The position numbers and the translations under genes are program-made. DNA of 64,000 nt from Rhizomys pruinosus (Eukaryota; Chordata; Mammalia; Rodentia; Spalacidae), in the NCBI GenBank assembly GCA_009823505.1, contig VZQC01010403.1, positions 458,293 through 522,292 of the forward strand, written 5' to 3'. The first letter of the stretch is position 1. Every line of letters starts with the position of its first letter. The notes beneath the pieces are model-generated. The model saw only the letters and a list, made by a program, of their open reading frames with translations, did not search any database and was not told the origin of the DNA. This document shows, in pieces, positions 44,077-54,694 of this stretch.

Positions 44077-44439
44077 CCCTAAAGGCCAGATGGTGCTGAT
44101 GCAGTCTCAGAAGGCTTGTGCATCTCTTCCACCTTGCAGCTGTGGGACTGCCTCGCATCACACCATGTGTTATCTTTCTACACGGTAAGCTTTCTGGGAA
44201 GAAAGCAGGAAATCGGGGTGCAAATATTCCTTTTGCTGTGAATATTACAGGTGAGCTTTACCATCATGAATACATATCTTGTCAGAAACACAGACAAATG
44301 TGTGTCTTTCCACAATGTCAGAACTTACTGAATGGCAATAAATTCACAAGCTACCATAGTTTTGTCAATTGTAATTTGCCAGGTACTCTTGATTTTCCTA
44401 GATAGCCTGACCTTTGGCAATCATAGGTTTCCCCCTACA
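44075..44439. other. No recognised feature
   Basis: Unassigned. Confidence 0.4.
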
Positions 44440-44735
44440 CTGTATGTGCGTGTGTACATGGTGGGGTGTACACATATGCGCCTGTACACATACATATGTC
44501 TGCAAGTGTGCAGGAATGTGCATGTAGAGGCTTGAGGGTGATGATGAGTGCTTTTCCCTATTGCTCACAGCCTTGTCTTTTTGAGACAGTGTTTCTCATT
44601 GAACCTGGATCTCACCAATTCAGTTAGACCAGTTGGCTAGAAAGCTCCTGGAATCCTTCTGCCTCCACCCTGGCCACACTCAGTTTAGGATCTAAGCTCA
44701 GATCCTCCTGCCATTTATTATTGGTGAAGATCTGA
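44440..44735 (-). mobile_element. B4-type SINE, diverged
   Basis: TG-rich tail, tttgagacagtgtttctcat, accagttggctagaaagctc; the head is degraded. Confidence 0.65.
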
Positions 44736-44935
44736 GTTTGGAGGGTGCCCACTTGAGTTTTCTTTTATTTACGTATTTATTACTTGTTTATAATGGTAAT
44801 TTCTTTTTTTTTTCTTTTCTTATCAATTATAGACCATCCCACTTGATTTTTCTAGGCTCATGTGTCCTAGGGCAGAGATCAGGACTGCATGGTTAGAAGT
44901 AGAACTAGAGATCACTTATTGGCAAAAAGAAAGCA

Positions 44936-44937
<2 letters not shown>

Positions 44938-44969
<32 letters not shown>

Positions 44970-45113
44970 GTCTTTTTGAGACAGGGTCTCCCTTTCAGTC
45001 TTAACTGGCTGGAACTCATTCTATATGTAACCAGGCTGGCCTTGAACTCACAGGGATCTGCCTGCCTCTGCCTCCAGATGCTAGGATTAAAGGCATGCAC
45101 ACCATACCTGGCT
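44938..45113 (-). mobile_element. B1 SINE with 30-base T run
   Basis: A long poly(T) (the SINE's A tail in reverse) at 44938-44968 points to a fairly recent insertion; then gagacagggtctcccttt, ggccttgaactcacagggat, gctaggattaaaggcatgca. Confidence 0.92.
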
Positions 45114-45116
45114 TAA

Positions 45117-45222
45117 ACGGCAGTTCTTAGCAGCCATTGTGGGTGCTGGGAATTGAACCCTGGTGCTCTGCAAGAGCAGTCGTGGCTCTTATCTGCTGAG
45201 CCCATCTCTCCAGCCCCAGAAA
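45117..45222 (-). mobile_element. B2 SINE, head half only
   Basis: acggcagttcttagcagcca, gtgctgggaattgaaccctg, cccatctctccagcccc. The tail half is missing where the B1 begins. Confidence 0.82.
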
Positions 45223-45509
45223 GCATCTCCTAATGATAGGAGTAAGTCAGTGAGCAAGAGGGGAAGCGCAAGAGTGCTGGGCTGAGTGAACTGGGCTTCG
45301 AGCTGGGCGGTGAGCTGAGCCCATGACCCTTTATAGATCACTTGCATAGTGCCTGCCTTTCCCATGTTTGTATTTCACAGGCTTTTCTCACTCATGCTCT
45401 GTTCCTTGTATGCAGCCCAGGTGAGGAAGAGCTCTTCTCTCCCTGCCAACTGGCTTCTTAGGTTAACCTTAATGTGACTGTCTGTAGTCTCTACTCTCCT
45501 GCAACAATG

Positions 45510-45556
<47 letters not shown>

Positions 45557-46077
45557 GAGCTGCTGCCAATGCAGTGCGAGGTATCCTTCCTTTCACGGGA
45601 TCCACATGAGGGTATTACCTGTTTTGTTTGGTGTGTTTGGTAAGTTCTTGGCCTGGTTTTTCTGACACAGCTGTGTGTTCTGCTCTAATAAATTGACAGG
45701 TGGCAACCTTTGACTTATAGAAATAAGTTGCTTATCAATCTGTGCCTCATGGGTGATGTGGTGCTGGGCAGTTGCTGGTGACTATATATTCAATGACATG
45801 CAGAGTCTGAATTTACATGGACAATGGAACCAAATTCTGCTTGTAAAATAGTCACCCAAGGAAAGGCACAGGCTGAAAGCTACTGTTTCATACATGTTAG
45901 AGCAGAGCACACACTGATCCATAATCAACAACAACAAAACAGACTATTTTAATCAATTCTTACATTTATAATGTTCATTTTTTTCACTCTTAGATACAGA
46001 GCTAATTTTGTCACAGAGCAACATATACTACATTTAAAAATGCCTTTATCTCATATACTTTAAAAGTCATGATTACA
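45223..46077. other. Unassigned, with (CT)n and splice-like motifs
   Basis: (CT)n at 45512-45555 forms a polypyrimidine tract ending in gcag. 45558-45580 lies between this and gtatcc; 45381-45420 lies between tttcacag and gtgagg. These short exon-like stretches are probably fortuitous. Confidence 0.4.
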
Positions 46078-46116
46078 GGAGAGACTGCTCAGTGGTTAAG
46101 AGCACTGGTTGTTCTT
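46078..46116 (+). mobile_element. Old B2/B3 SINE, part 1 of a three-part host
   Basis: ggagagactgctcagtggtt is the SINE head. It continues at 46365-46487 and 46882-46945, interrupted by a B2 and a hAT-like element. Confidence 0.85.
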
Positions 46117-46345
46117 TGTTTTTTAAAAATTTTATTTATTTTTGTATATGTATGAATGTACTGTCTGCATGTAGGTTTGTGCACCCATGTTGTGCGATGC
46201 TGTGGAGGTCAGAAGAGGGTGTCGGATTCCCCTGGAACTGGAGTTAAAGACGGTTCTCAGCCGCCATGTGGGTGCTGGGGATCAAACCTGGATCCTCTGT
46301 AAGAGCAGTCAGCACTCTTAACTGCTAGACCATCTCTCCAGTCCC
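46117..46345 (-). mobile_element. B2 SINE nested in a SINE
   Basis: Complete reverse B2 without the duplicated segment, flanked by aagagcactggttgttctt (46098-46116 and 46346-46364), an exact 19-base duplication. Confidence 0.96.
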
Positions 46346-46364
46346 AAGAGCACTGGTTGTTCTT

Positions 46365-46487
46365 AAATAAGACCAAGGTTCAATTCCCAACACCCACATG
46401 GCAGCTAATGATTGTCCCTAACTCCAGTTCCAGGACATCTGTCGCTCCCTTCTGACTTCTGCAGACATTGCATGACACAAGTGCACT
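46365..46487 (+). mobile_element. Old B2/B3 SINE, part 2
   Basis: ggttcaattcccaacaccca, taactccagttccaggacat, then broken by the hAT-like element. Confidence 0.85.
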
Positions 46488-46881
46488 GTGCTGGATAGCT
46501 TTAGTGTCAACTTTGGGTTGAGGAAGCCTCAATTGGGGAATTGGCTCCATTGGATTGGCCTGTGGCCACATCTGTGGAGTATTGTCTTGATGGTTGAGCA
46601 GTGTGGGAGGGCCCAGCCCACAACAAGTGGTGCCTCCCTGGGCAGGTTATGTGCAGTATAAGAAGGTAGGTTGGGCATGAGCCAGGGGAGCAAGCCAGTG
46701 AACAGCATTCCTCCATGGCCTGTGCTTCAGCTCCTGCCTCCAGGTTCCTGCCCTGAGTTCCTGCCTTGGGCTCCCTAAGTGATAACTGTGACCCAGGAGA
46801 TGTAAGCTAAATAAACCCTTTCCTCCCCAAGTTGGTGTCGGTCAGAGTGTTTTGTCACAGCAATGGAAGACAAACTAGAAC
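46488..46881 (+). mobile_element. hAT-Charlie-like element (URR1 group) nested in a SINE
   Basis: gtgctggatagctttagtgt, gtgggagggcccagcccaca, ctcctgcctccaggttcctg, aaataaaccctttcctcccc, ttgtcacagcaatggaagac. Flanks agtgcact and catgcact share six of eight bases, as expected for an aged 8-bp hAT duplication. Confidence 0.82.
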
Positions 46882-46950
46882 ATGCACTAACATACATGCA
46901 GGCAATACGCAATATATTTTATGCGTATAAAATAAAAATAATGAGTAAAT
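46882..46950 (+). mobile_element. Old B2/B3 SINE, part 3 (tail)
   Basis: catacatgcaggcaatacgc and the A-rich end complete the host SINE. Confidence 0.8.
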
Positions 46951-47308
46951 TTTTTTAAAGGCATGATTACCTCAGAAATTCATTCACCAGAGCTCTCAAC
47001 TTTTCACTTGACAGTTTCCTCAGACAACAGTGTGAACTAAAGTTCTCACACTGCTATTATCTTTAAGAGGAAGAAAAGTCAGCCCAGACAAGTAACTTTC
47101 CCAAGGTCATGTGGCAGAGATGGGCTCTGAGCTGGGCTGTGGGCTCTAGGGTCTGTGCTGCTTATTGTCCTTGAGTTCAAGCAACCCAGGAGTCCCGCCC
47201 ATCTCAACTGCCCAGAAGCAGAATGACGGGAGCTCTGGACAAGAAGCTCATCATCAAACTTATGCTTCCTTTCCTTAGGCACCTGACACAAGGTCAGCTG
47301 GGTTATAA
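46951..47308. other. No recognised feature
   Basis: Unassigned. Confidence 0.4.
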
Positions 47309-47309
47309 A

Positions 47310-47350
<41 letters not shown>
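47309..47350 (+). repeat. (GT)n microsatellite
   Basis: About 21 uninterrupted units, at the tail side of a reverse B4. Confidence 0.97.
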
Positions 47351-47353
<3 letters not shown>

Positions 47354-47662
47354 TCCTTTTGAGTGTGCATGATCTGCATGTGTATGTGCACATGTGTGCA
47401 CATGAATGTGGAGGCTGGGGTTGATGTCAGGTGTCTGTCACCTTTCACCTTGTTTTTGAGACAGGGTCCCTCATTGAACCTGGAACTCACTGACTGGCTG
47501 GATTGGCTGGCTAGCAAACTCCAGGGGTTCTCCCGCCTCTTCTTTTAAGCTAGGATTACAAGTGTGTGCTATCATGCCAGGCTTCTCACATGGGTGGGGA
47601 CTGGCCTTGTACTTTGCTTGGAAAACGAACACTTTACCCACGGATCCATCTCTTCAGCCCAC
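47351..47662 (-). mobile_element. B4-type SINE
   Basis: TG-rich tail, gagacagggtccctcattga, gctggctagcaaactccagg, head end ggatccatctcttcagccc. Confidence 0.78.
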
Positions 47663-48221
47663 AGCATCAACAAGATTGAAGGCAGTCTTGGTGTGTCACT
47701 ATTTTAGGGGACTGTCTTTCTTACACATCTCACTCTTCCCAACAGCTGCATCCAGTACCTGGAGCCTGACACAAAGGGCCCACCCTGACTAGATGTGGAG
47801 TTTCAGGTTTCTTTTCCGAGGGTCCCACAGCCTTTCTGTGGCATCTTCAACCCCACCCCACTCATTTATTCCATGGACACACACTGCCCAAAACTGGCTT
47901 GTAGGGTATCAGGCAGATTGCCCCATGGAATTAGAGCTGGGTTACACAACATGTAGTTTCTAATAGCAAATTAAATTAGAAAAATTGTCAGTGGAAAAGA
48001 TAATTTTTATAGAGTTGACATTTTTACAAGAATTGGTATCTCAGGGAAAGTTGCCCAGGGTAATAATTTATTATTATTACCCTGGGCAACTATTTATTAT
48101 AGGTGTTGCAAATTGGAATGTTGATAATTAGATTTCACATGTTGCTCTCAGTGCTTACTCCTGGACTATCCACTGCCCTGCTGATCCCGGGAGGGGAATA
48201 AGCATTTAATTTTTTAAAAAC
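47663..48221. other. Unassigned apart from a perfect hairpin
   Basis: The hairpin at 48049-48091 is listed separately. Nothing else is recognised. Confidence 0.4.
48049..48091. repeat. Perfect 19-bp inverted repeat with 5-base loop
   Basis: Arms agttgcccagggtaataat (48049-48067) and its exact reverse complement (48073-48091) around the loop ttatt. Transcribed, it would give a stable stem-loop; as DNA it is a short cruciform candidate. No terminator or element context was recognised. Confidence 0.97.
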
Positions 48222-48345
48222 ACACACCTTTATTTCCAATACTCTGGAGCCAGAAGAAGGCAGATCTCCATGAGATGGGGGCCAGCCTTGTCTATATAGT
48301 AAGTTCCAGGCCAGCTGGGGCTACAGGGACTTACCCCTATCCTCT
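48222..48345 (+). mobile_element. B1 SINE, diverged
   Basis: cacacctttatttccaatac, gcagatctccatgagatggg, ccaggccagctggggctaca. Confidence 0.75.
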
Positions 48346-48365
48346 CCAAAAGCATCTGTAAACTT

Positions 48366-48449
48366 TTAGAACTTATATTGCAAGTATCTCCTCTTGGATT
48401 GGTTGTTTAGAACTTACACTGCAAATATCTCCTCTTGGATTGGTTATTT
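48366..48449 (+). repeat. 42-bp tandem duplication
   Basis: tttagaacttatattgcaag... and tttagaacttacactgcaaa... share atctcctcttggattggtt; two units, about 90% identical. Confidence 0.93.
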
Positions 48450-48713
48450 TGTAGCCTCGATGCTTGTTCTTTGGTGTTTCCATTCCAGGCACTTGTGTGG
48501 ACAGTGTCTTGTTGACTACCCTGTCTTCAATAAGAAAATGTCTCCAGTTCTGCCAGTTCAACCAAGGGTGCTTTAGAGTCTGAGTTCTACTCCAGGTGGC
48601 TGTTGTAGACTGCTAGGGGCCACCTTGCATGCCTGGAGGGCTGCATTCATCTCCTCTCTGGGGCTTCCAGCCTCATTCATGTGACACCGAGAGAATAATG
48701 AAGGCATTTGTAG

Positions 48714-48715
48714 AT

Positions 48716-48758
<43 letters not shown>
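48714..48758 (+). repeat. (TTTA)n microsatellite
   Basis: About 11 units, at the tail side of a reverse B1. Confidence 0.96.
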
Positions 48759-48761
48759 GTC

Positions 48762-48902
48762 TTTTCGAGACAGGGTCTCCATGTAGCCCCAGCTGTCCTG
48801 GAGTTTGCTCTGTAGACCAGGCTGGCTTTGAACTCACAAATATCCACCTGCCTCTGCCTCCCAGTGCTAAGATTAAAAGCATGCACCACCACGATCGGCT
48901 AC
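48762..48902 (-). mobile_element. B1 SINE
   Basis: cgagacagggtctccatgta, gctggctttgaactcacaaa, gctaagattaaaagcatgca. Confidence 0.9.
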
Positions 48903-49844
48903 TGTAGACATTTTTAGAAAGAGGCTATAGAGCACTAATCAGAGCCCTGGACAACTGAAGATGCTGTAAAGAAAGCAGTCATTGGCAGGCATGAAGTTCA
49001 CACAGCAGGTCCCCAAAGGTCTGCTGTGTTCAGGGTTCTTGCCAGGTCTGAGGCTATCTTAGTACAGTGATGTATTTCCAAGAACAAAGAATGTGAATGG
49101 TGCATTTTAAGGACTTTGTCATTTTTACTTTACAGTGTAAAGACAAATGGGCAGGCACTGGGGAGAATGAGCCCTGTGCCTGGGCTCACCAAGGAGTACT
49201 TCCGAGGCGGCCTCAGGAGTGACCCTGCTGTAGTTGTTGTCCCTCTCAGCCTGTATATGCTCCCTCAGAGGGGTCCCCAAAATGTCATGGGCTGCCTCCC
49301 CAGCCCCACAACAGCCTTTGCAGCTGCTTCTCTGAGGTCCGGATGACTTCCATTTTCTGTCCTCTGCATGGTCATGGGGTGCTCATTCACTGCTGTCTTT
49401 CCTCTCCTCTGACCATTGTGATACTTTGGGCTTTCTGTCCCCATGATTGAATGGGTAGAGGAACCTGCTCTCCTCTTGTGAATGACAGGCAAAACCCCAG
49501 GAAAATAAGCTGCCAGGCTGACAGCGACCCTGTGCAGGAAACCAGCAATGAGGAGAACAGATATGGGGAGGATAAGGAAAAGCCTGGTAGGCTTTAGGGC
49601 CAAGTAGCTAAGTGGAAGCCAGACACAGAGCAGATCTCAGAACTAGAAGCAGTACTCTTGGGGTTCATAGTGCCACCAGGAGGTGCGTGTTCACCTTGAC
49701 TCATGAATGGAATTGCAATAGGAACCAGGACCTGAAATTGCATAAGGCTTCCTTCCCTAGCTTCTTAGCTTAAATCATGCTAAGCATCCTGGCCAGAGGG
49801 AAGGCATTCTAAAGAGAGACACTTGTGGCCTTCCTTCTACCACC
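48903..49844. other. No recognised feature
   Basis: About 0.9 kb, somewhat GC-richer, with frames of up to 112 codons and no known domain. Confidence 0.4.
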
Positions 49845-50893
49845 AGACCATTGAAATGATGTACCCCAAGGAACTGGAATTTCCCTGGGAATTCCATGGT
49901 GGAGGAAGGGAGAGGATGAACCTGGTGCCAGCCATGGGTGGAGCTTGCTTTCCAGGGAGAGAATTCACATAGTTCTGACGACTTGTCAGACCACTTCTCA
50001 GGACAGGCTGGACAACAGAGGAAGATGGATCAGTGATGGGCAGGACCACGCCTTGACAAGGACTTCGTGGTTATACACACCTCTTGGCCTCTGTGCTTAA
50101 CCCTGTTGGAGTTTACTAATCATCTGATGGTCCTTTCGTCACATGTGGCCACAATCCACATGATATTCTTCCCTTCTAGAACCAGGCCTGGCAGTCCCAC
50201 AGGACTGCAAGCTTCAAGGCTGTCTCCTGCCTGCAGGCAGACAGTCTCTAGGCTTAGCTCTGGCAAGGGGGGTAGGGGGAACCATGAGAAAGTTACCTAA
50301 CAGAATAGAAAGACAAAGAAAGATAGACACAGACTGAGAGAAAGTCCAGGGGATAAAACTCTCTCTCTTCTTCATGCCAGCAGTGTGTTTATATACCAAA
50401 GGTTACTATGCTCTGGACAAGGAAGTGGGGGGGGCAGGCAGAAGGGAGGGCAAGCCACCTTGGCTCTTACCAGGGGGGCTGCAGAGCTCCTGTTTGTGCA
50501 ACCAGTAAATTAGAGGTGACATTTTGCTCAATACCTCAAGGGAAGGGGCCATCTGGTTCTGGAATTTTACAGATAGGTGAGGCAAGAAAACACTATAATA
50601 TCCCGGACCTTCCTGAGCTACAGATAACTCACAGAAACAACTGAATGCCCACAGAGATATCAGATAACTCTCAGGGGTTTTGCAGGACAGGTCTTACAAG
50701 TTCTTGCCTCAAGCCAGGCAAAGTTTCATTCCTACATAAACCTTGTATCAGGATCCTGAGGGTGAATTTAGGGCATGCTTGGATCTCTTTATTTGTTCCT
50801 CTTCTTGGTGTGGCCACATGGAATAAATCTCTTTTCATTATTGTCTCTTTAACAAGCTACACATGACAATATAGAGCATGTGCTAAGAAGTAT
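49845..50893 (+). mobile_element. LTR-like region, unresolved
   Basis: It has a TATA-like gtttatatacc (50388-50398), an aataaa at 50822-50827, and a stretch at 50735-50790 (tatcaggatcctgagggtga) similar to the LTR at 62.7 kb (tatcaggaccctgaagatgg). One or more LTRs are likely, but the ends are not resolved. Confidence 0.4.
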
Positions 50894-50897
50894 GTGT

Positions 50898-51089
50898 TGT
50901 GTGATTGGCCCAAAAGCCCACACTGGCATGCAAAAGGCCCTATGTGCTATAAAGGATATGCTGCCTTTCTTAATAAATCGTCTCTGCTTCTAATACTATC
51001 CATGCATCTCTGTCCAATTTATTGTTCAGGACACAAAAACCTAGAAATTCTAGCAGGAGCCCTCTGGGCCTTGATATCCAGCTGTAACA
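50898..51089 (+). mobile_element. Compact LTR-like unit (192 bp) with candidate 4-bp duplication
   Basis: It starts tgtgtgattggc and ends agctgtaaca, flanked by gtgt on both sides (50894-50897 and 51090-51093). TATA (tataaa, 50948-50953) and poly(A) signal (aataaa, 50972-50977) are only about 20 bases apart. A solo LTR is plausible. The 4-bp match alone is weak. Confidence 0.45.
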
Positions 51090-51184
51090 GTGTTAATTGA
51101 GCCAGTACAAGCAGTATAAAGTCTGAAAATGGCTCACGTGCCTCTTGAGCCAAACTGTGTACTTGGTTTTCAAACATGTGTTTT

Positions 51185-51304
51185 GTTCTCATTTTTTATT
51201 GATTTTTTTCAAAATTCATACAATATATTTTGATCATATTTAGTTCCCCTCCCCTATCTGCATCCCCTTTTCTAATCTCCACCCAGTTTCATGTACTCTA
51301 TTCT

Positions 51305-51345
<41 letters not shown>

Positions 51346-51358
51346 ATCTATCATCTAT
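51185..51358 (-). mobile_element. L1 3' end (distal to the solo LTR)
   Basis: ttttgatcatatttagttcc and the C-rich ctgcatccccttttctaatc mirror the plus-strand end at 21295-21375. An (ATCT)n tract occupies 51306-51354. Confidence 0.7.
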
Positions 51359-51872
51359 TGTTAGGTTTGAAAAATGCACAGAAAAACTCTCAAGCCCAAG
51401 ATTCAATCTTTGAAACAAAATTTATTTAATTTGTTGATGCATCAGAAGCCAATTGAGAAAACTGGTGCAACAGGGGAGCCAAATTGTTGATGCACCAGGG
51501 ACACAACACACTCCATGCAGGGATGAGTGCAACCTTGACCATCTGTTACAGAGAGCTTTTAAAGACAAAAACTACACAAACCACAAACCAGGGGAGCATG
51601 AGTGATTGTTAGTGAAACACAATGCAAGCAATGGTGACCTTTAAGCTGATTAGTTGTGTTTAAGCAACAAGAAGCCCCTTGGGGGAGTAAATGCACTCCT
51701 TCGGGGCTGGGAAAGTTCATCCTGACCTCAGGTATCTTTGGGAACTGGGAACTCAGGGCTGAACTGTATTCTTGCTGTTAAGGTAGTCATGGGAACCAGG
51801 CTTGCTTTAATTAACTCAATTTTCCAGTTAACTCTTTCCTTCTGATTAACTCTTTCTGACCTGTTCCCAACA
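51359..51872 (-). mobile_element. Complete solo LTR in an L1 3' UTR
   Basis: 514 bp. Read on the minus strand it begins tgttgggaacagg and ends aaacctaaca. It is flanked by a 4-bp duplication ctat (51355-51358 and 51873-51876), as in ERV1-type insertions. Minus-strand signals are a TTTAAAA TATA-like motif near 51557 and AATAAA at 51421-51426, about 135 bases downstream. No internal retroviral genes remain, consistent with LTR-LTR recombination. The host L1 is collinear with the uninterrupted copy at 20455-21375. Confidence 0.85.
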
Positions 51873-53160
51873 CTATCAAGCTCTATGGGGTCAAATTTGT
51901 GTTCCCAAATGTCCTTTAGTGTGAGTTCATCCACTGGAGCCTGGCTAACCTACCAAGATCACACCCTTTAAAGAGACTGAGACTGCTCTTCCCAGCAGCC
52001 ATTGATTTCCCATAGTTCCTTGGGTAGGGTTGGGGTTTCTTACCTCACATCTATACTGGGATCTTGCCTGGCTTGAGCTTGCATGGGACTTGTGAATGCT
52101 GAAACCATTGCTGTGAGTTCATATGAGAAACCTTCCAGCTGCCTGGAAAACTGTTTCCTTGGGGTCATTTACCACCTCTGGCTGTTACAATCTCTCCACC
52201 ACCTCTTCTGAAATGATCCATGAATCTTTGGAGGCAGAAGTTTGATACAGGTGTTTAATTCAGGGACAATCACTCTGCAATCTCTTATTCTCTATTATAT
52301 TGGCCAGCTGTGTGTTTCTCTGATAATCATGGTGCATAAGGAAGCTTCTTCAATGAGAACTAAGAGATGCATTAATCTATGGGTACAACAATAAGCCATT
52401 AAGAGTCACTTTAATCTATATATATTTTTAAAAATAGTAGTATTAGGCTCTCCCTTATGGCATGGGCCTGTTTAGCCACATGTTCCTAGGCCTGATATCA
52501 ATATCAGGTATGGGCTCCATCTTATGAAGTGGACCTTAAATTCAATTAGAAAACAACTGGTTAGTCCCATAATATTTGCAGCACTATTGCACAAGACCAA
52601 TCATTGTTGAAAGCACATAGGATTCATAGATGGGTAAGGTTGATGATGAATTTTTCTTCCAGTAGCATGAATAGCACCTTCTAGCATATGAAAGCAAGCC
52701 AGAAGAGACGAAGCTTTGAAGTCAATGCTTCCTTGTTTGTTCTACAGCTCATGTATGTAGTGTTTTCAGCAATAGAGTCTTACTGTCAAGTTCAGGTAGG
52801 TAACCAAGAGCAGGAGTGATGGCCAGTATTTGTTTGAGGGTCTTTGGGACCCCTGACCAATGGTGTCAAAAGAGGGAGTCCACCCCTAGCTTTTACTTTG
52901 CTAGCCTATCATGTCTGGTATGGCAATGTCACCCTGTTATATGGTAACTCCTTTTAACCTCCTCTTATAATGGATATGTATACACTTTAAGTAGCTTCTA
53001 TAGTGGTAGGTTTCTATATGGATTTTTCTAAAGGCTTTTAATGTTAGTTATCCCTCTCTCATTCCCTGCACTCCCATTCCCCAGCCCAGTTTGCCCTTCC
53101 AATTCCATGGATTTCAACACAAAAAATTTGCTCCTAATTTCTAACTCCTATTGTGTATTG
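51873..53160 (-). mobile_element. Old L1 3' UTR and upstream part
   Basis: On the minus strand 52560-51873 follows the L1 3' UTR at 20500-21230 block by block (caaacttctgcctccaaag, gaactcacagcaatgg, cccagtatagatgtgagg, ggttagccaggctcc). 52560-53160 is probably the same L1 further upstream, with lower confidence. Confidence 0.68.
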
Positions 53161-53209
53161 CTGCTAGGTTTACTATAACTCATTTATGTTAATATAAAGA
53201 ACGACCTTT

Positions 53210-53520
53210 GCTGTGATTTGAATGAAAGTAACTATCACAGGATCATGTATTTGAACAATTGGTCCCTCACTGGGGGCACTATTTGGGGAGGTTATGGAAA
53301 GTTTAGAAGGTGAAAGCCTTGCTGGAGGAAGGGTGTCACAGGGTTTATAGCCATGCCCCACTTCCTGTTCTCTCTCTGCCTCCTTTGTGTGGATAAAATG
53401 TGACCAGTCAGTTTCTGCCTCCTGCCACCATTGTCATGGACTCTAGCCATCTGGAAACATAAGTCTCTCTTCTATACATTGCTTTTGGTCATGGTATTTT
53501 ATTGCAGTAACTGATAGAAC
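53210..53520 (+). mobile_element. hAT-Charlie-like element (RCHARR1-like)
   Basis: gctgtgatttgaatgaaagt, cttgctggaggaagggtgtc, gccccacttcctgttctctc, ggtcatggtattttattgca. Non-autonomous. Confidence 0.7.
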
Positions 53521-54134
53521 CCTTGTGAACTTCTGAGACATATTTTTTCCCATGTTTAACATTTGGAGATTTGACTTTTTCACCACCTTGAAGGAACCTG
53601 TGTCAAGATAGTTTTGAAATGATCAGGCTGTGCTGGTTCTGATGAACCAGGTGCAATTACCAGGCAGAAGGGTAATCTCACTGAGGCTTGTTCCTGTGGC
53701 TTGTGGACTTTGCATCCTAATTTCTGATCTAATTTACATCCAATTTTTAATTCTGGAATGTCAATGGACAGCTGCATGAATAATTTTGTTCTCATAAAGA
53801 TGCAAACTTTAGAGGAAAGAGAAAAATGAAGCTATTCTGGAGAATGTGTCAGGAGTGGACATGATTTTCTTAGATTTACATTTTTTACCACATTCTTTTT
53901 AATTTGCTCCTCTTGTTTTAAATTAGATGTCTTGTGCCTTTCTTCATGGAACAGAGGGACTAAGATAATTATTTTAAATATACAAGTACTAGAGAAACTG
54001 GGATTTTAATTGCAAGATTATTTAGGGTGGTCTCACAAAACACAAAGTTTCCTTGTCTTTTTAAGTGTGTTCTTCATCATAGAAGCATTTTAAAAATCAA
54101 GTAAGATGGTGTTTTGTCATCATATTGCTCATCG
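53521..54134. other. No recognised feature
   Basis: AT-rich, unassigned. Confidence 0.4.
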
Positions 54135-54303
54135 TGCTGGGTAATTTTAACTGTCAACTTCACACAACTTAGAATTATGTGGAAAAAAGAGTCTGAATGA
54201 GGAATTACCTAGATCGGGTTGGCCCGTGCACATGTCTGTGGGAGGTTGTCTTGATTGTTAATTAATGGAGGAAGACTTAGCTCATTGTTGGAGGGAAGGA
54301 CAT
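54135..54303 (+). mobile_element. hAT-Charlie-like element (URR1 group), part 1
   Basis: gctgggtaattttaactgtc, gaggaattacctagatcggg; interrupted at about 54303 by an inverted relative. Confidence 0.7.
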
Positions 54304-54694
54304 GTTTTAGATTTTTTTTCTGTTGCTGTGATAAAACACTCTGACTAAAAATGACTTGGGGAGGAAAGGGTTTATTACATCTTACATCTCGTGGTCTATC
54401 ATCTAGGGAAGCCAGGGCAAGAACTGAAGCAGAGACCGTGGGATAACACTCAAGGCTGCTTACTGGCTTCCTTCCCCTGGCTTGCTCAGCTACCTCCTCT
54501 TATATAGCCTAGGTCCACCTGCCCAGGAATGGCAGCACTACAGTGATTTGGCTGACCTACATCAATTAACAGTTAAGAAAATGCCTCAAGGTCATGCCCA
54601 TAGGCCAGTCTGATGGAAGAAGTTCCTCCGTTGGGGTTCCTTCTTCCCAGATGACTCTAATTTGTGTCAATTAGACAAAAGCTAAGCAGGATAG
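54304..54694 (-). mobile_element. hAT-Charlie-like element nested inside another
   Basis: ttctgttgctgtgataaaac, ggggaggaaagggtttatta, tgcccaggaatggcagcact, gatgactctaatttgtgtca: a nearly complete reverse copy within a forward one. Confidence 0.75.

Noticed and set aside
43704..44161. 131- and 116-codon frames near the CA tract
   Set aside because: They run into the microsatellite, overlap each other on both strands and show no recognisable domain.
48394..48576. 60-codon frame with a Cys-rich end (HLCGQCL) suggestive of a zinc-binding exon
   Set aside because: Only two Cys and one His are suggestively spaced, the frame begins in a 42-bp tandem duplication, and no second motif or donor site supports it.
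50067..50866. Series of 73-78-codon plus-strand frames at 50.1-50.9 kb as a retroviral gene
   Set aside because: They lack gag, pol or env motifs and lie in LTR-like sequence.
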